Position numbers and translations under genes: made by a program | The notes under the pieces: generated by a model | Database searches by the model: none | Told to the model about the DNA's origin: nothing | Seen by the model: the letters and a program-made list of their open reading frames with translations, nothing else | Shown: in pieces, positions 17,895-26,132 of the stretch | Position numbering within the stretch: position 1 is the first letter of the stretch | How the letters are laid out: each line of letters opens with the position of its first letter | NCBI RefSeq assembly: GCF_007859865.1 | Contig: NZ_SJPI01000001.1 | Coordinates: 2,232,001-2,296,000, forward strand | Direction of reading: 5' to 3' | From: Rubripirellula amarantea | GTDB lineage: Bacteria > Planctomycetota > Planctomycetia > Pirellulales > Pirellulaceae | Length of the DNA stretch: 64,000 bases

Positions 17895-18015
17895 GTGCAA
17901 AGTGGCGTAGGTGAAGGTTCTGAATTACATCGGACCGCAAGAGAGGCTAAAGATTCGACGATTGGGAATGGCGATACAGCAGGACGGTCACACCAGAGGA
18001 TGGCTTGCCCATGGA

Positions 18016-18134
18016 TATGCAAAGCATCGATCAGCAAAGCATCGATCAGCAAAGCATGGGTCAGCAAAGCATGGGTCAGCAAAGCATGGATCAGCAAAGC
18101 ATGGGTCAGCAAAGCATGGGTCAGCAAAGCATCG
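18016..18134. repeat. 15-bp tandem repeat, about eight units
   Basis: Units of TCAGCAAAGCATGGG with variants ending in TCGA or TGGA repeat head to tail without spacers; the first and last units are imperfect. In any frame the array would encode a pentapeptide repeat (for example ALLTH on the minus strand), but no gene is supported. The lack of spacers excludes CRISPR. Confidence 0.95.
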
Positions 18135-18166
18135 CGTAGGTTTGGCCAACCAGAACTGCGTGGGCA

Positions 18167-18646
18167 CTACAGCGAGATCGTCTCCGATGTCACGTACGAG
18201 TCATCGCTGTCATGTTGGTTTTGGATCGCTGCCTCGGCAAACGATTCGTCTGTTTCCCAGACACGAACACGAACGGCCCTTGCCCCAGTGCCTTGAAGTG
18301 CTTCCGGACACATCTCTTCCAGCAGGTACTTAGCCATGTTTTCGGCGGTCGGGTTATACGGCATCACAAAGAATCGACTTGGGACAACCATCGACAATGC
18401 TTGCTTTGCATTCTCGTCCGTGTCGCGAATCAAAAAGCTGTGATCCCAGTGTTCGTCAATCCAGCCTTTGACACGCTTCTTTAGATCCGAGAAATCAAGC
18501 ACTCGACCGACGTCATCTTGGCTGTCTCCCTGGACAAAGAAATCGGCAACATAGTTATGGCCATGGAAGTGCTCGCACTTGCCACCGTGCCCAAACAGTC
18601 GGTGTCCGGCGCAAAACTTGATGCGCCTCATAATCGTTAAACTCAT
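18167..18646 (-). CDS. queD: 6-carboxy-5,6,7,8-tetrahydropterin synthase QueD
   Basis: 159 residues of the 6-pyruvoyltetrahydropterin synthase fold. Zinc ligands are His15 (CAGHRLFGH), His28 and His30, and the nucleophile Cys24 precedes them in KCEHFHGHNY. The spacing Cys-x3-His-Gly-His is that of QueD rather than of PTPS or PTPS-III. It makes 6-carboxytetrahydropterin from dihydroneopterin triphosphate, the product of FolE2 encoded downstream. ETDESFAEA near the C-terminus holds the family Glu. The tail of about 25 residues (NQHDSDDSYVTSETISL) is longer than usual. queE, queC and queF are not in the window. Confidence 0.92.
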   Translation of the reverse strand: MSLTIMRRIKFCAGHRLFGHGGKCEHFHGHNYVADFFVQGDSQDDVGRVLDFSDLKKRVKGWIDEHWDHSFLIRDTDENAKQALSMVVPSRFFVMPYNPTAENMAKYLLEEMCPEALQGTGARAVRVRVWETDESFAEAAIQNQHDSDDSYVTSETISL

Positions 18647-18910
18647 CGGCTGTATTTTACCTATGTAATCGCTTCATCGGACTTTTCAGACTGCTACCCC
18701 GAGTGTGAAGCGATTCACGACTCTGATGGCGGTCACCGTAAGTATAGACAAGAGGCGAGGTATCCGAAAATGAACCACAAAAGCTAGGGTTTTAAGCTGC
18801 TGCGGGGAATTCGCGGGCCGCAAATCGACGATAGCGGGTGCGAACGAACGTCGACTCATTGACCGCACAAAACGCTACAATTGGAGATGCTCACCTCTTT
18901 AGGACTCTCC

Positions 18911-19999
18911 ATGCAACGATTTTTCTGTTCCTCACTTTCTCTGTTGGCCCATGGGCTCATTTTCGCTGTTGGATTGGCAAGTCCAGGATGTAGCCCTGGC
19001 ACTGGATCATCGACAAGTTCCCCGCCGTCAACGGCCACGTTTTCGGGAGCTCATCCCATGAATGTGGTCGCAACCACGGGAATGGTGGCGGATATCGTCA
19101 AGGTCGTTGCTGGTCCACACGCCAATGTGATTCAGATGATCGGGTCTGGCGTGGACCCCCATCTGCACAAACCTTCGCGAGACGATGTGCAGTTGATCAT
19201 GCGAGCAGACATTGTTTTCTATAGCGGTTTGATGCTTGAAGGCAAAATGAGCGACACGTTTGTCAAGTTAGCGAGGTCCAAGCCGGTGATCGCAGTGACT
19301 GAGGCAATCGATCCTGCAGTCTTGCTTGAACCCGAAGAAATGTCCGGACATTTGGATCCGCACGTATGGAATGATGTTTCGGCGTGGAGTCAGTGTGTGG
19401 GAGCGGTACAGCAAGCGCTTAGCGAGTTTGACCCGGCCCATTCGAAAGATTACGCACTCAATGCGACAAAGTACCAAGCTGCACTCGCTGAACTGCACGA
19501 GTATGGAATCAAGTCAATCGCGACGATTCCCCAAGATCAACGGATTCTCGTGACATCCCATGATGCCTTTAATTACTTTGGGCGAGCGTATCACCTCAAA
19601 GTCATGGGGGTTCAAGGCATTTCTACCGAATCCGAAGCTGGCATTCAGCGTATCAATCAGTTGGTCGATACGTTGGTTGAAAATGATGTCCGCGCGGTGT
19701 TCATTGAGAGCAGCGTATCACCCAAGAACATTGATGCACTCATTGAAGGTGCCCAGTCGAAGAATCACCCGGTCGTCATCGGCGGTGAACTCTACAGCGA
19801 TGCTATGGGACCGGCGGGGACCTACGAGGGAACCTACATGGGCATGCTCGACCACAACATCACGATTGTTACCCTCGCTCTAGGCGGCAAAGCTCCTCAG
19901 CATGGCCTGCACGGAAAATTGCAGGCGAGTAGTCACGGTGCGAAGAATCATGACGAGGCTTTGGAAACCAAGTTCGAAACGGTTGATTCAACAAAATGA
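18911..19999 (+). CDS. Metal ABC transporter substrate-binding lipoprotein (Mn/Zn type)
   Basis: From the ATG at 18911 (MQRFFCSSLSLLAHG) the product has about 362 residues with a lipobox (LASPGC). It belongs to the cluster A-I binding proteins (ZnuA/TroA/MntC). The ligands can be traced: His in GVDPHLHKPS, His in HLDPHVWND, Glu in GISTESEAG and Asp in GELYSDAMG. A His-His-Glu-Asp set is typical of manganese or mixed Mn/Fe/Zn binders rather than of ZnuA (three His). The C-terminus has several His (HGLHGKLQASSHGAKNHDE). The stop overlaps the ATPase start by 4 bases (ATGA). A still earlier ATG at 18881 would only lengthen the signal. Confidence 0.92.
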   Translation: MQRFFCSSLSLLAHGLIFAVGLASPGCSPGTGSSTSSPPSTATFSGAHPMNVVATTGMVADIVKVVAGPHANVIQMIGSGVDPHLHKPSRDDVQLIMRADIVFYSGLMLEGKMSDTFVKLARSKPVIAVTEAIDPAVLLEPEEMSGHLDPHVWNDVSAWSQCVGAVQQALSEFDPAHSKDYALNATKYQAALAELHEYGIKSIATIPQDQRILVTSHDAFNYFGRAYHLKVMGVQGISTESEAGIQRINQLVDTLVENDVRAVFIESSVSPKNIDALIEGAQSKNHPVVIGGELYSDAMGPAGTYEGTYMGMLDHNITIVTLALGGKAPQHGLHGKLQASSHGAKNHDEALETKFETVDSTK

Positions 20000-20820
20000 C
20001 ACGACCTTTTGCCGCTGGCGCGATAGCCGACTCTCATCCTTTGGCAAGTGGCGATTCAAATTGTCCGCTATCGGTTTATGACCTTACCGTTGCCTATCAT
20101 CGAAAACCGGTGATCTGGGATATCGGGTTCGATTTGCCCGCGGGGCAACTGATTGGCGTTGTCGGGCCCAATGGAGCTGGCAAGAGCACTCTGCTAAAGG
20201 CCGTGATGGATTTGATTCCGCGTGCCTCAGGACGCGTGCGGGTATTCGGCGATACGTACCGGCATAACCGCCATCGCGTCGGCTATGTGCCCCAGCGTGA
20301 GAGTGTTGATTGGCAGTTTCCCGTCAGCGCGCTGGATGTCGTAACGATGGGGCTGTACGACGAAATTGGATGGTGTTTGCCGGTTCGCCGAAAGCACCGA
20401 GAGAAAGCACTCGTCGCACTTGATCGCGTGGGAATCGCGGACCTCGCCAATCGACAAATTAGCCAGCTTTCGGGCGGCCAGCAACAGCGTACCTTTTTAG
20501 CGAGGGCGTTGGTTCAGGACGCGGACTTGTACTTAATGGACGAACCGTTCGCGGCAGTCGATGCGTCAACAGAGCGAGCGATTGTGGAAATCCTTCGCGA
20601 TTTGAAAGCTCGTGGCAAGACGGCTGTTGTGATTCATCATGACCTGCAAACGGTTCCTGAGTACTTTGATTACGTGGTGTTGCTCAACATGCGAATCGTG
20701 GCTCATGGTCCGGTGGAAACGACATTCACGCCAGAGAATTTGAACAAGACGTACGGTGGTCGTTTGACCTTGCTCGACGAAGTCACCGAAGCGATGCGTC
20801 GTCGGGAGCAGTCCTTGTGA
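19996..20820 (+). CDS. Metal ABC transporter ATP-binding protein
   Basis: 274 residues. Walker A is GPNGAGKST (from residue 57), the ABC signature is LSGGQQQR, Walker B is LYLMDEPF, and IHHDLQTV is the switch His. RDTYRHNRHRVGYVPQRESVDWQFPV-type Q-loop wording (GYVPQRESVDW) is characteristic of the MntB/ZnuC subfamily that serves manganese and zinc importers. It overlaps both neighbours by 4 bases, so the four genes 18911-23647 form a single translationally coupled operon. It powers import by the two fused permeases. Confidence 0.95.
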   Translation: MTRPFAAGAIADSHPLASGDSNCPLSVYDLTVAYHRKPVIWDIGFDLPAGQLIGVVGPNGAGKSTLLKAVMDLIPRASGRVRVFGDTYRHNRHRVGYVPQRESVDWQFPVSALDVVTMGLYDEIGWCLPVRRKHREKALVALDRVGIADLANRQISQLSGGQQQRTFLARALVQDADLYLMDEPFAAVDASTERAIVEILRDLKARGKTAVVIHHDLQTVPEYFDYVVLLNMRIVAHGPVETTFTPENLNKTYGGRLTLLDEVTEAMRRREQSL

Positions 20821-22331
20821 TGGGATCGCGATGGGCGATGCTGGCTGGATTGGCCGTGCTGGTTGCGGTGAGCAAAGGCTCAGCGCAGGACTTGGGCGTC
20901 GTCGGTGAGTCCGCATTCGACCAAACCTCTGCATGGCCGACATTGTCCCAGTGGTGGCGAGTTATTTCGTTGCAGGATTACAACACCCGCATCGTAGTCT
21001 TGGGCGTTGCTGTGTTGGGGGCCAGCGCTGGATTAGTCGGCAGCTTCACACTGCTTCGCAAGCGTGCCTTGATGGGTGATGCGCTTTCCCACGCCAGTTT
21101 GCCTGGCATTGGATTGGCATTCATGATCGCAACTTGGTTTGGGCGTGACGGCAAGTCGATCGGCTATTTACTTGCCGGAGCAACCATCAGTGGTCTGTTG
21201 GGTGTGGCAACCATTCTTTGGATTCGCAATCGCACCCGCCTAAAGGAAGATGCAGCCCTAGGAATTGTGCTTAGCGTTTTCTTCGGTGCTGGCGTCGCGA
21301 TCCTAAGTTTGATTCAGCAGATGGAAGTCGGGCACGCGGCGGGGCTAGAAGGTTTTATCTATGGCAAAACCGCGTCGATGCGATCATCGGACGTTGCTTT
21401 GATTTCCGTTGCATCGCTGATTGCGATATCCGTTTGCTTACTCAACTTCAAAGAGCTGAAGCTGTTGTGTTTCGATGAGGGGTTTGCTGGATCACGCGGC
21501 TACCCGGTCGTGTTGCTCGACGTGCTGCTGATGTCCATGGTGGTGTTGGTGACCATCGTGGGGCTGCAAGCGGTCGGATTGATCCTGGTGATTGCATTGA
21601 TGGTGATTCCGGCAGCCGCCGCGAGGTTTTGGACGGATTCCCTGTGGCGGATGACAGCGTATTCGGCAGTATTGGGAATGGTGGGCTGTGTTTCGGGGGC
21701 CATCATCAGTGCCGTTTTTCCGAACCTGCCTTCGGGGGCGATGATCGTGCTCGTTTGCGCCGTCTTCTTTTTTCTTAGCATGATGTTTGGAACATCACGA
21801 GGCGTTTTGATTCGGACCATTCGCCGTCGACGTCTCAATCGTCGGATCGAACGACAGCACCTGCTGCGTGCGATGTATGAACGGCTCGCACCATCAGAGC
21901 GGAATGATTCCATTGCCGCCAAAACACCGGTGGCCTTCGACAGTCTGTTGGATCTAAGAAGTTGGTCGCGCCAGAGGCTTCACAAGATCATACGTCGCGC
22001 CGAAGACGATGAATTGGTGCGAATGCGTTTCCCTACCTCCAAGAGTGTTCAGGCGGAAATCTTGTTAACGCGGGCAGGTTACATCGAAGGTGCGAGACTG
22101 ACTCGCCAGCACCGTTTGTGGGAACTCTACTTGATCGCCTACGCGGAAGTGGCGCCCGGGCTTGTGGACCGTGATGCAGATGACATCGAACACGTTCTTG
22201 CGCCCGAGATTGTCGATAAATTGGAAGACTTGCTCGAAGAGGAACAGATGAGGATTCCGGTTCCGGATTGTCCCCACGAGATGTCCTCGAGTGAAGCCGC
22301 ACATACGACGACCGGGAGTGAGCGAGCATGA
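20817..22331 (+). CDS. Metal ABC permease fused to a DtxR/MntR-like domain (first)
   Basis: 504 residues. An N-terminal extension with a signal-like segment (MGSRWAMLAGLAVLVAV) precedes a standard ABC-3 permease of about 280 residues (LRKRALMGDALSHASLPGIG; VGLQAVGLILVIALMVIPAA). After the last membrane segment the chain becomes basic and then follows the DtxR/MntR layout: a winged helix (SWSRQRLHKIIRRAEDDELV), LTRAGYIEGARLTRQHRLWE, and a metal-binding/dimerisation helix (DRDADDIEHVLAPEIVDKLE). The His of HRLWE and the Glu-His of IEH correspond to metal ligands of DtxR-type repressors. The domain should sit in the cytoplasm and could sense the imported metal. Confidence 0.92.
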   Translation: MMGSRWAMLAGLAVLVAVSKGSAQDLGVVGESAFDQTSAWPTLSQWWRVISLQDYNTRIVVLGVAVLGASAGLVGSFTLLRKRALMGDALSHASLPGIGLAFMIATWFGRDGKSIGYLLAGATISGLLGVATILWIRNRTRLKEDAALGIVLSVFFGAGVAILSLIQQMEVGHAAGLEGFIYGKTASMRSSDVALISVASLIAISVCLLNFKELKLLCFDEGFAGSRGYPVVLLDVLLMSMVVLVTIVGLQAVGLILVIALMVIPAAAARFWTDSLWRMTAYSAVLGMVGCVSGAIISAVFPNLPSGAMIVLVCAVFFFLSMMFGTSRGVLIRTIRRRRLNRRIERQHLLRAMYERLAPSERNDSIAAKTPVAFDSLLDLRSWSRQRLHKIIRRAEDDELVRMRFPTSKSVQAEILLTRAGYIEGARLTRQHRLWELYLIAYAEVAPGLVDRDADDIEHVLAPEIVDKLEDLLEEEQMRIPVPDCPHEMSSSEAAHTTTGSERA

Positions 22332-23647
22332 CAGAGTTCGCTTGGGATTCATCGCTTGACGGCTGGATCATAGTGGTTGGTGCTCTATGTGCCGTCGCCT
22401 CTGCACTGTTGGGCAATTTTCTTGTGCTGCGTCGAATGAGCATGCTCGGCGACGCGGTTACCCACGCAGTTTTGCCGGGTATTGCAGCGGCGTTCTTTAT
22501 CAGCAGCAGTCGAAGCAGCTTGCCGATGTTCATTGGTGCGGTCGTCGTCGGAGTATTGACGGCAGTGTTTACCGAATGGATTCGCAACGTTGGTAAGGTT
22601 GACGAAGGGGCCTCCATGGGAGTCGTCTTCACATCCCTGTTTGCGTTGGGGTTGGTAATGTTGGTCCAAGTGGCCGACGATGTCGATTTGGATCCCAATT
22701 GCGTGCTCTACGGGGCATTAGAGATGACACCGTTGGACCTGGTTCCCATTTTGGGTTTCTTCGTCCCTCGCGCTGCCTTGATCCTAGCGGTGGTCACGCT
22801 TCTCAATTTGACCTTTGTGGTGCTGTTCTTTAAGGAGCTTAAGATCAGCTCATTCGATCCAGCATTGGCAACCACGATGGGGTTCTCGGCTCGCTGGATG
22901 CATTATGCATTAATGGTACTAGTGTCGATCACGGCGGTTGCGAGTTTCGAAAGCGTGGGCAGTATCTTGGTGGTAGCGATGTTTGTCGTGCCAGCGGCTG
23001 CGGCTTACATGCTGACCGATCGTCTTGCAACGATGGTCGGTCTAAGCGTGGTGCTGGCCATCGCTTCGTCGGTTGGAGGTCACTTGGCGGCGATTACGGT
23101 GCCGCGATTTTTTGGGTTCGGCAGCACAACCACGGCCGGCATGATGGCTGTGGTTAGCGGCGGACTTTTTGTGCTCGCTGCGTTGTTGGGCCCAAGTCAC
23201 GGTGTCTTAGTGAAATGGGTTCGTCGACAACGATTGTCGTGGCAGATCCTTTGCGACGACATTGTTGCACTGCTTTATCGCGTCGAAGAAAAACCCAATC
23301 AAGTGATCACCTTGGACGATCTTGCGGATCAATTGTTAACGAGTCCTTGGTCACTCAACACGGCTTTAAGAATGCTGCGTCGCAAGGGTGAGATCAGCGC
23401 TGATGGATCGCTTCACCTAACACCCAAAGGTCACGACCGTGGTCGAGAGCTCGTGCGTTCCCACCGCCTTTGGGAGCAATACTTGGTCGTCGAAACGAGT
23501 GCTGAGGCGGACCGTATCCATCCGCAAGCTGAGCAGTTTGAGCACTTCACCGATCGAACACTACGTGATCGTCTCGATGATCACACCGAAGCACCCACCG
23601 AAGACCCACACGGCAGTCCGATTCCCCATGAAAAGGACTCGCCGTAG
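22328..23647 (+). CDS. Metal ABC permease fused to a DtxR/MntR-like domain (second)
   Basis: 439 residues, the second permease of the importer, overlapping the first by 4 bases. The ABC-3 part (VLRRMSMLGDAVTHAVLPGI; FESVGSILVVAMFVVPAA) ends near residue 300. The C-terminal part again follows the DtxR pattern: VITLDDLADQLLTSPWSLNT and ALRMLRRKGEI (winged helix), LTPKGHDRGRELVRSHRLWE, and HPQAEQFEHFTDRTLRDRLD (metal-binding helix with His and Glu-His). Both permeases thus carry the same regulator-like appendix, so a heterodimer of the two domains is plausible beneath the transporter. The end (DHTEAPTEDPHGSPIPHEKD) adds further His. Confidence 0.92.
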   Translation: MTEFAWDSSLDGWIIVVGALCAVASALLGNFLVLRRMSMLGDAVTHAVLPGIAAAFFISSSRSSLPMFIGAVVVGVLTAVFTEWIRNVGKVDEGASMGVVFTSLFALGLVMLVQVADDVDLDPNCVLYGALEMTPLDLVPILGFFVPRAALILAVVTLLNLTFVVLFFKELKISSFDPALATTMGFSARWMHYALMVLVSITAVASFESVGSILVVAMFVVPAAAAYMLTDRLATMVGLSVVLAIASSVGGHLAAITVPRFFGFGSTTTAGMMAVVSGGLFVLAALLGPSHGVLVKWVRRQRLSWQILCDDIVALLYRVEEKPNQVITLDDLADQLLTSPWSLNTALRMLRRKGEISADGSLHLTPKGHDRGRELVRSHRLWEQYLVVETSAEADRIHPQAEQFEHFTDRTLRDRLDDHTEAPTEDPHGSPIPHEKDSP

Positions 23648-23697
23648 GAATGGTGGCTGCCAAGTCACCTCGACGTGACTAGACGTTGATTGTCCAT

Positions 23698-23736
23698 CGA
23701 TGTTGACTGTCGATGTTGACTGTCGATGATGACCGT
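23698..23736. repeat. 13-bp tandem repeat, about three units
   Basis: CGATGTTGACTGT occurs twice exactly and a third time as CGATGATGACCGT, in the 92-base space between the convergent permease and DUF1559 genes. Confidence 0.85.
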
Positions 23737-23739
23737 TGA

Positions 23740-24720
23740 TTAGTAATCCTCAGCCGACACGAACTCTTTGTTCGCGCGAGTGGTCAATGCATGAAAAACA
23801 CGCAGGTCAATCGAGTCCGTGATCATGTGGACCGAACCGTCGGACAAAATGAACTGCGCTCCGCCCACGTGGTGGCTGCTGAAATCTTCGAAGTGACCCG
23901 ACTGAGAATTCGGTGTGTGATCGGCGGCGCCAATCACGCGGGCCGCAGGTTCGTTCGCGTCATGAATCACTCCATGCCAAATCGAACCACCCAACTTGCT
24001 GTTGCGTTCGCCAACCATCAACGTGTTGCTTAGACCGTCAAGGATATCGCGGAACCGGTGTCGGCTATTGCCGTAAAATAATCCATCCCCCTTATACAGG
24101 TCGTCGTGGATGTCGTAGGTGCCGTAAACGCCCACGTAGTTGCTCTTTGCAACAAAGAAAAGGCTGTCGCCTTCGTCTACATTTTCGCCAGGTTCACCAT
24201 GTTCGTGGTGATCGTGGTCATCGTCGTCGTCATCATGATCGTCGTCGTCATGGTCATCATCGTGATCATGGTCGTGCTCTTCACCCTCTGCGATAGCAAA
24301 CGTGGCTGAAAGCAGGTCACTGGGGCAAATGAACGCTTCAATCTCATTCAGCCGAGCAGCTTCGTGGTAGTCGTCGTCGATCGGAAGCGAAAAGTTGATC
24401 TGCTCGTACGCTGCGGACTGTTCCATTTGAGGCAAAATCGCGGAAGCCCAGCCCCAGCCCGGCTCGTGATGATCTTCATCGTTCGCAATCCAACCGCTCG
24501 GTAGTTGCTTGAATGAATAGTGGTAGTTGTGCAGAGCAATGCCAACGTTGTGCAGGTTGTTCTGGCAAGACATTCGTCGGGCGGCTTCGCGAGCAGCTTG
24601 AACGGCTGGTAACAAAAGGCCAACGAGAATTCCGATGATTGCGATAACCACCAGAAGTTCGACCAGAGTGAAAGCGCGAACGCGCGTGCGCGCTGACCGC
24701 GCAGAGTAAATTGAAAACAT
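23740..24720 (-). CDS. DUF1559 pseudopilin-like protein with His/Asp-rich insert
   Basis: 326 residues. The N-terminus is a classic planctomycete DUF1559 start: basic leader, FTLVELLVVIAIIGILVGLL, then VQAAREAARRMSCQNNLHN; the C-terminus holds FILSDGSVHMI. In between, residues 147-174 are almost only Asp and His (starting EEHDHDHDDDHDD and ending DHDHHEHGEPG), an insert I would not expect in the family and which looks like a metal-binding tract. The gene converges on the metal ABC importer and lies 47 bases after a His/Cys-rich exported protein gene on its own strand. A role in binding divalent metal outside the inner membrane is a reasonable inference. Confidence 0.93.
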   Translation of the reverse strand: MFSIYSARSARTRVRAFTLVELLVVIAIIGILVGLLLPAVQAAREAARRMSCQNNLHNVGIALHNYHYSFKQLPSGWIANDEDHHEPGWGWASAILPQMEQSAAYEQINFSLPIDDDYHEAARLNEIEAFICPSDLLSATFAIAEGEEHDHDHDDDHDDDDHDDDDDDHDHHEHGEPGENVDEGDSLFFVAKSNYVGVYGTYDIHDDLYKGDGLFYGNSRHRFRDILDGLSNTLMVGERNSKLGGSIWHGVIHDANEPAARVIGAADHTPNSQSGHFEDFSSHHVGGAQFILSDGSVHMITDSIDLRVFHALTTRANKEFVSAEDY

Positions 24721-24767
24721 GGGTGGTCCGACCTAAGGAAAACGATTGATCTAAGAACGAATTGTGA

Positions 24768-25217
24768 TCAAACGTTTTGTGGTGGACCTCGAGGTGAATG
24801 TTGGCTTACCGAATGATCGACCAATGCGACCGGTGGAGGTAGCGACGTCCGGTGAGCAACGAACAAAGCCGTTGCATTGACTTGGTTTACTACCGGACTC
24901 GATACCAACGTTCGTGCAATACAGATCGCACAAAGCCCGTCACAAGTAACATGGTGACCATGAGTGAATCCCAATCGCGTTGCATCGGCATCAGCAGCAC
25001 TCGATGCACTGTCATCGTCTGAATCGCAGACATGATGCGTGCAAGAGCAGGTGTGGTCTGTTGCACCAGAGTCCTCTGTTGAATCGAAACCGACGGTTGC
25101 GACTTCGGTTCCACAATGACCTCCATCGTGCACGTGACCGTGACGGTGAACTGCAGGCAGCAGCCAACCACCGATCAGGTAGGCGACGAGGGCGATGCGG
25201 GAAATCCAGAGATTCAC
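24768..25217 (-). CDS. Small exported His/Cys-rich protein
   Basis: 149 residues. The N-terminus (MNLWISRIALVAYLIGGWLLP) is a signal or anchor segment. The mature part is crowded with possible metal ligands: HRHGHVHDGGHC, HTCSCTHHVC, THGHHVTCDGLCAIC. The layout, including LCAICIAR, resembles small DUF2946-like exported proteins that are often next to metal transporters or TonB receptors, but I am not certain of the family. It is probably the first gene of a two-gene operon with the His/Asp-rich DUF1559 gene. With the neighbouring ABC importer it suggests a locus for capture and handling of zinc, manganese or copper at the cell surface. Confidence 0.72.
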   Translation of the reverse strand: MNLWISRIALVAYLIGGWLLPAVHRHGHVHDGGHCGTEVATVGFDSTEDSGATDHTCSCTHHVCDSDDDSASSAADADATRLGFTHGHHVTCDGLCAICIARTLVSSPVVNQVNATALFVAHRTSLPPPVALVDHSVSQHSPRGPPQNV

Positions 25218-25754
25218 AAATTCACTCTAAGCGGTAGTTGTCAGTCCACCAAGGACTTTTACGCCATTAGGAGTACGAAGTGTCCACCTAGGAAGTTCGG
25301 CGTTACCAAACCGGCACCAAGCGCGACAAGAGCATTATTCTCGCACCTGACATCTTTGTGCAAGGCAAAATGAACGCAATTGACGAAGGTTCACCTAATC
25401 TAAACGCGTGAAACGTCCCAGGGACCACCGTGTTTTTGAGCCCAATGTTCGGCAACGCGGCCGAAGCAGCACTCGTTCTTGTCCCGCCTGAGGCAAAGGC
25501 AAAATGGAGTTCTCTTCGTTTTTACAGGTCCCTCAGGTGGTTATTGTTGGCGGAGTCAAATTGATTCTAAAGGTTGGCTCAGGTCGATTCCCGCATTCAC
25601 GTTTCCATTACCGAGTTAGGTCAGGGCACAAAAAAACGCGACCGTGGGAACGATCGCGTTAGATCTGCTTTATTGACTTAACAACTAGGCCGATGGCCTG
25701 TCCAGCAAGGATACGCCCGACGTACAGCTACGCTGTTATCGAGCAATTGGTGCA
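25218..25754. other. Intergenic, 537 bp
   Basis: Holds the terminator at 25631-25660 and the presumed promoter of the His/Cys-rich gene. Short frames cross it, but none has coding character. No tRNA or known RNA structure was recognised. Confidence 0.5.
25631..25660 (-). terminator. Rho-independent terminator
   Basis: AACGCGACCG and CGATCGCGTT form a 10-bp stem with one mismatch and a 6-base loop; on the minus strand it is followed by six T. It serves the Tyr/Gly/His-rich gene that ends at 25755. Confidence 0.8.
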
Positions 25755-26132
25755 CTAGCGGTGACCACGATGACCGCGGTGACCATGGTGTCCGCCGTAG
25801 TGAACGTCGTAGTGACCAGGGACGTAATCGAAGTGGTTACCATGAGGAACCAACGTAGGAGCGTGGTAATCCAGGTGCGTCCCACGTGGATGGTATCCCC
25901 CACCATAGTACGAATTGTAAACAGGGACCCCGTAGTGCCTGCCGTAAGAGTTGTAGCCGTAGCTCGGACGATAGCTGCGGTAGCTACTCCCATAGCCGTA
26001 ATTGCTAACGCCGAAACCGCCGATTTGCAGTGAGAAACCGCCAGCTTCTGCTTTGGTGTCGTTTGAAACCATAAGCATTGCGATAGCCAAAACGGGAACG
26101 GCAAGCCATCTAAGTTTGAATCGTGAAATCAT
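25755..26132 (-). CDS. Secreted Tyr/Gly/His-rich protein
   Basis: 125 residues with a signal peptide (MISRFKLRWLAVPVLAIAML) ending near KAEA. The mature part begins GGFSLQIGGFGVSNYGYG, is very rich in Tyr, Gly, Ser and Arg in the middle (RSYRPSYGYNSYGRHYGVPV) and ends in a His-rich tail (HYGGHHGHRGHRGHR). The start FSLxIGGF and the later HYG(I/V)PVY are shared with the larger protein encoded at 43423-44388, so the two belong to one family of low-complexity surface proteins. Tyrosine-rich exported proteins suggest cell-wall or matrix structure; the His tail could bind metal. A terminator follows at 25631-25660. Confidence 0.82.
   Translation of the reverse strand: MISRFKLRWLAVPVLAIAMLMVSNDTKAEAGGFSLQIGGFGVSNYGYGSSYRSYRPSYGYNSYGRHYGVPVYNSYYGGGYHPRGTHLDYHAPTLVPHGNHFDYVPGHYDVHYGGHHGHRGHRGHR

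Larger units (their letters stand above)
17755..18166. other. Intergenic, 412 bp between folE2 and queD, with tandem repeats
   Basis: Holds two 15-bp tandem repeat tracts (described separately). Frames that stay open across the repeats on both strands are products of the 15-base period. No ribosome binding site or protein family supports a gene here. Confidence 0.6.

Noticed and set aside
17849-18127. Minus-strand frame with (ALLTH)n pentapeptides; plus-strand frames with AKHGS repeats
   Set aside because: Any frame across a 15-bp repeat stays open; no ribosome binding site or family supports a gene.
18016-18134. Possible CRISPR array
   Set aside because: Units are 15 bp and contiguous, with no spacers and no cas genes in the window.
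24106-24309. Plus-strand frame coding for a very hydrophobic Val/Ile-rich peptide
   Set aside because: It is the antisense of the His/Asp tract of the DUF1559 gene, which forces Val/Ile/Met codons; no independent support.
25736-26104. Thr-rich alternative minus-strand frame over the Tyr/Gly/His-rich gene
   Set aside because: The other frame has a clean signal peptide and shares a motif with a second secreted protein; this frame does not.
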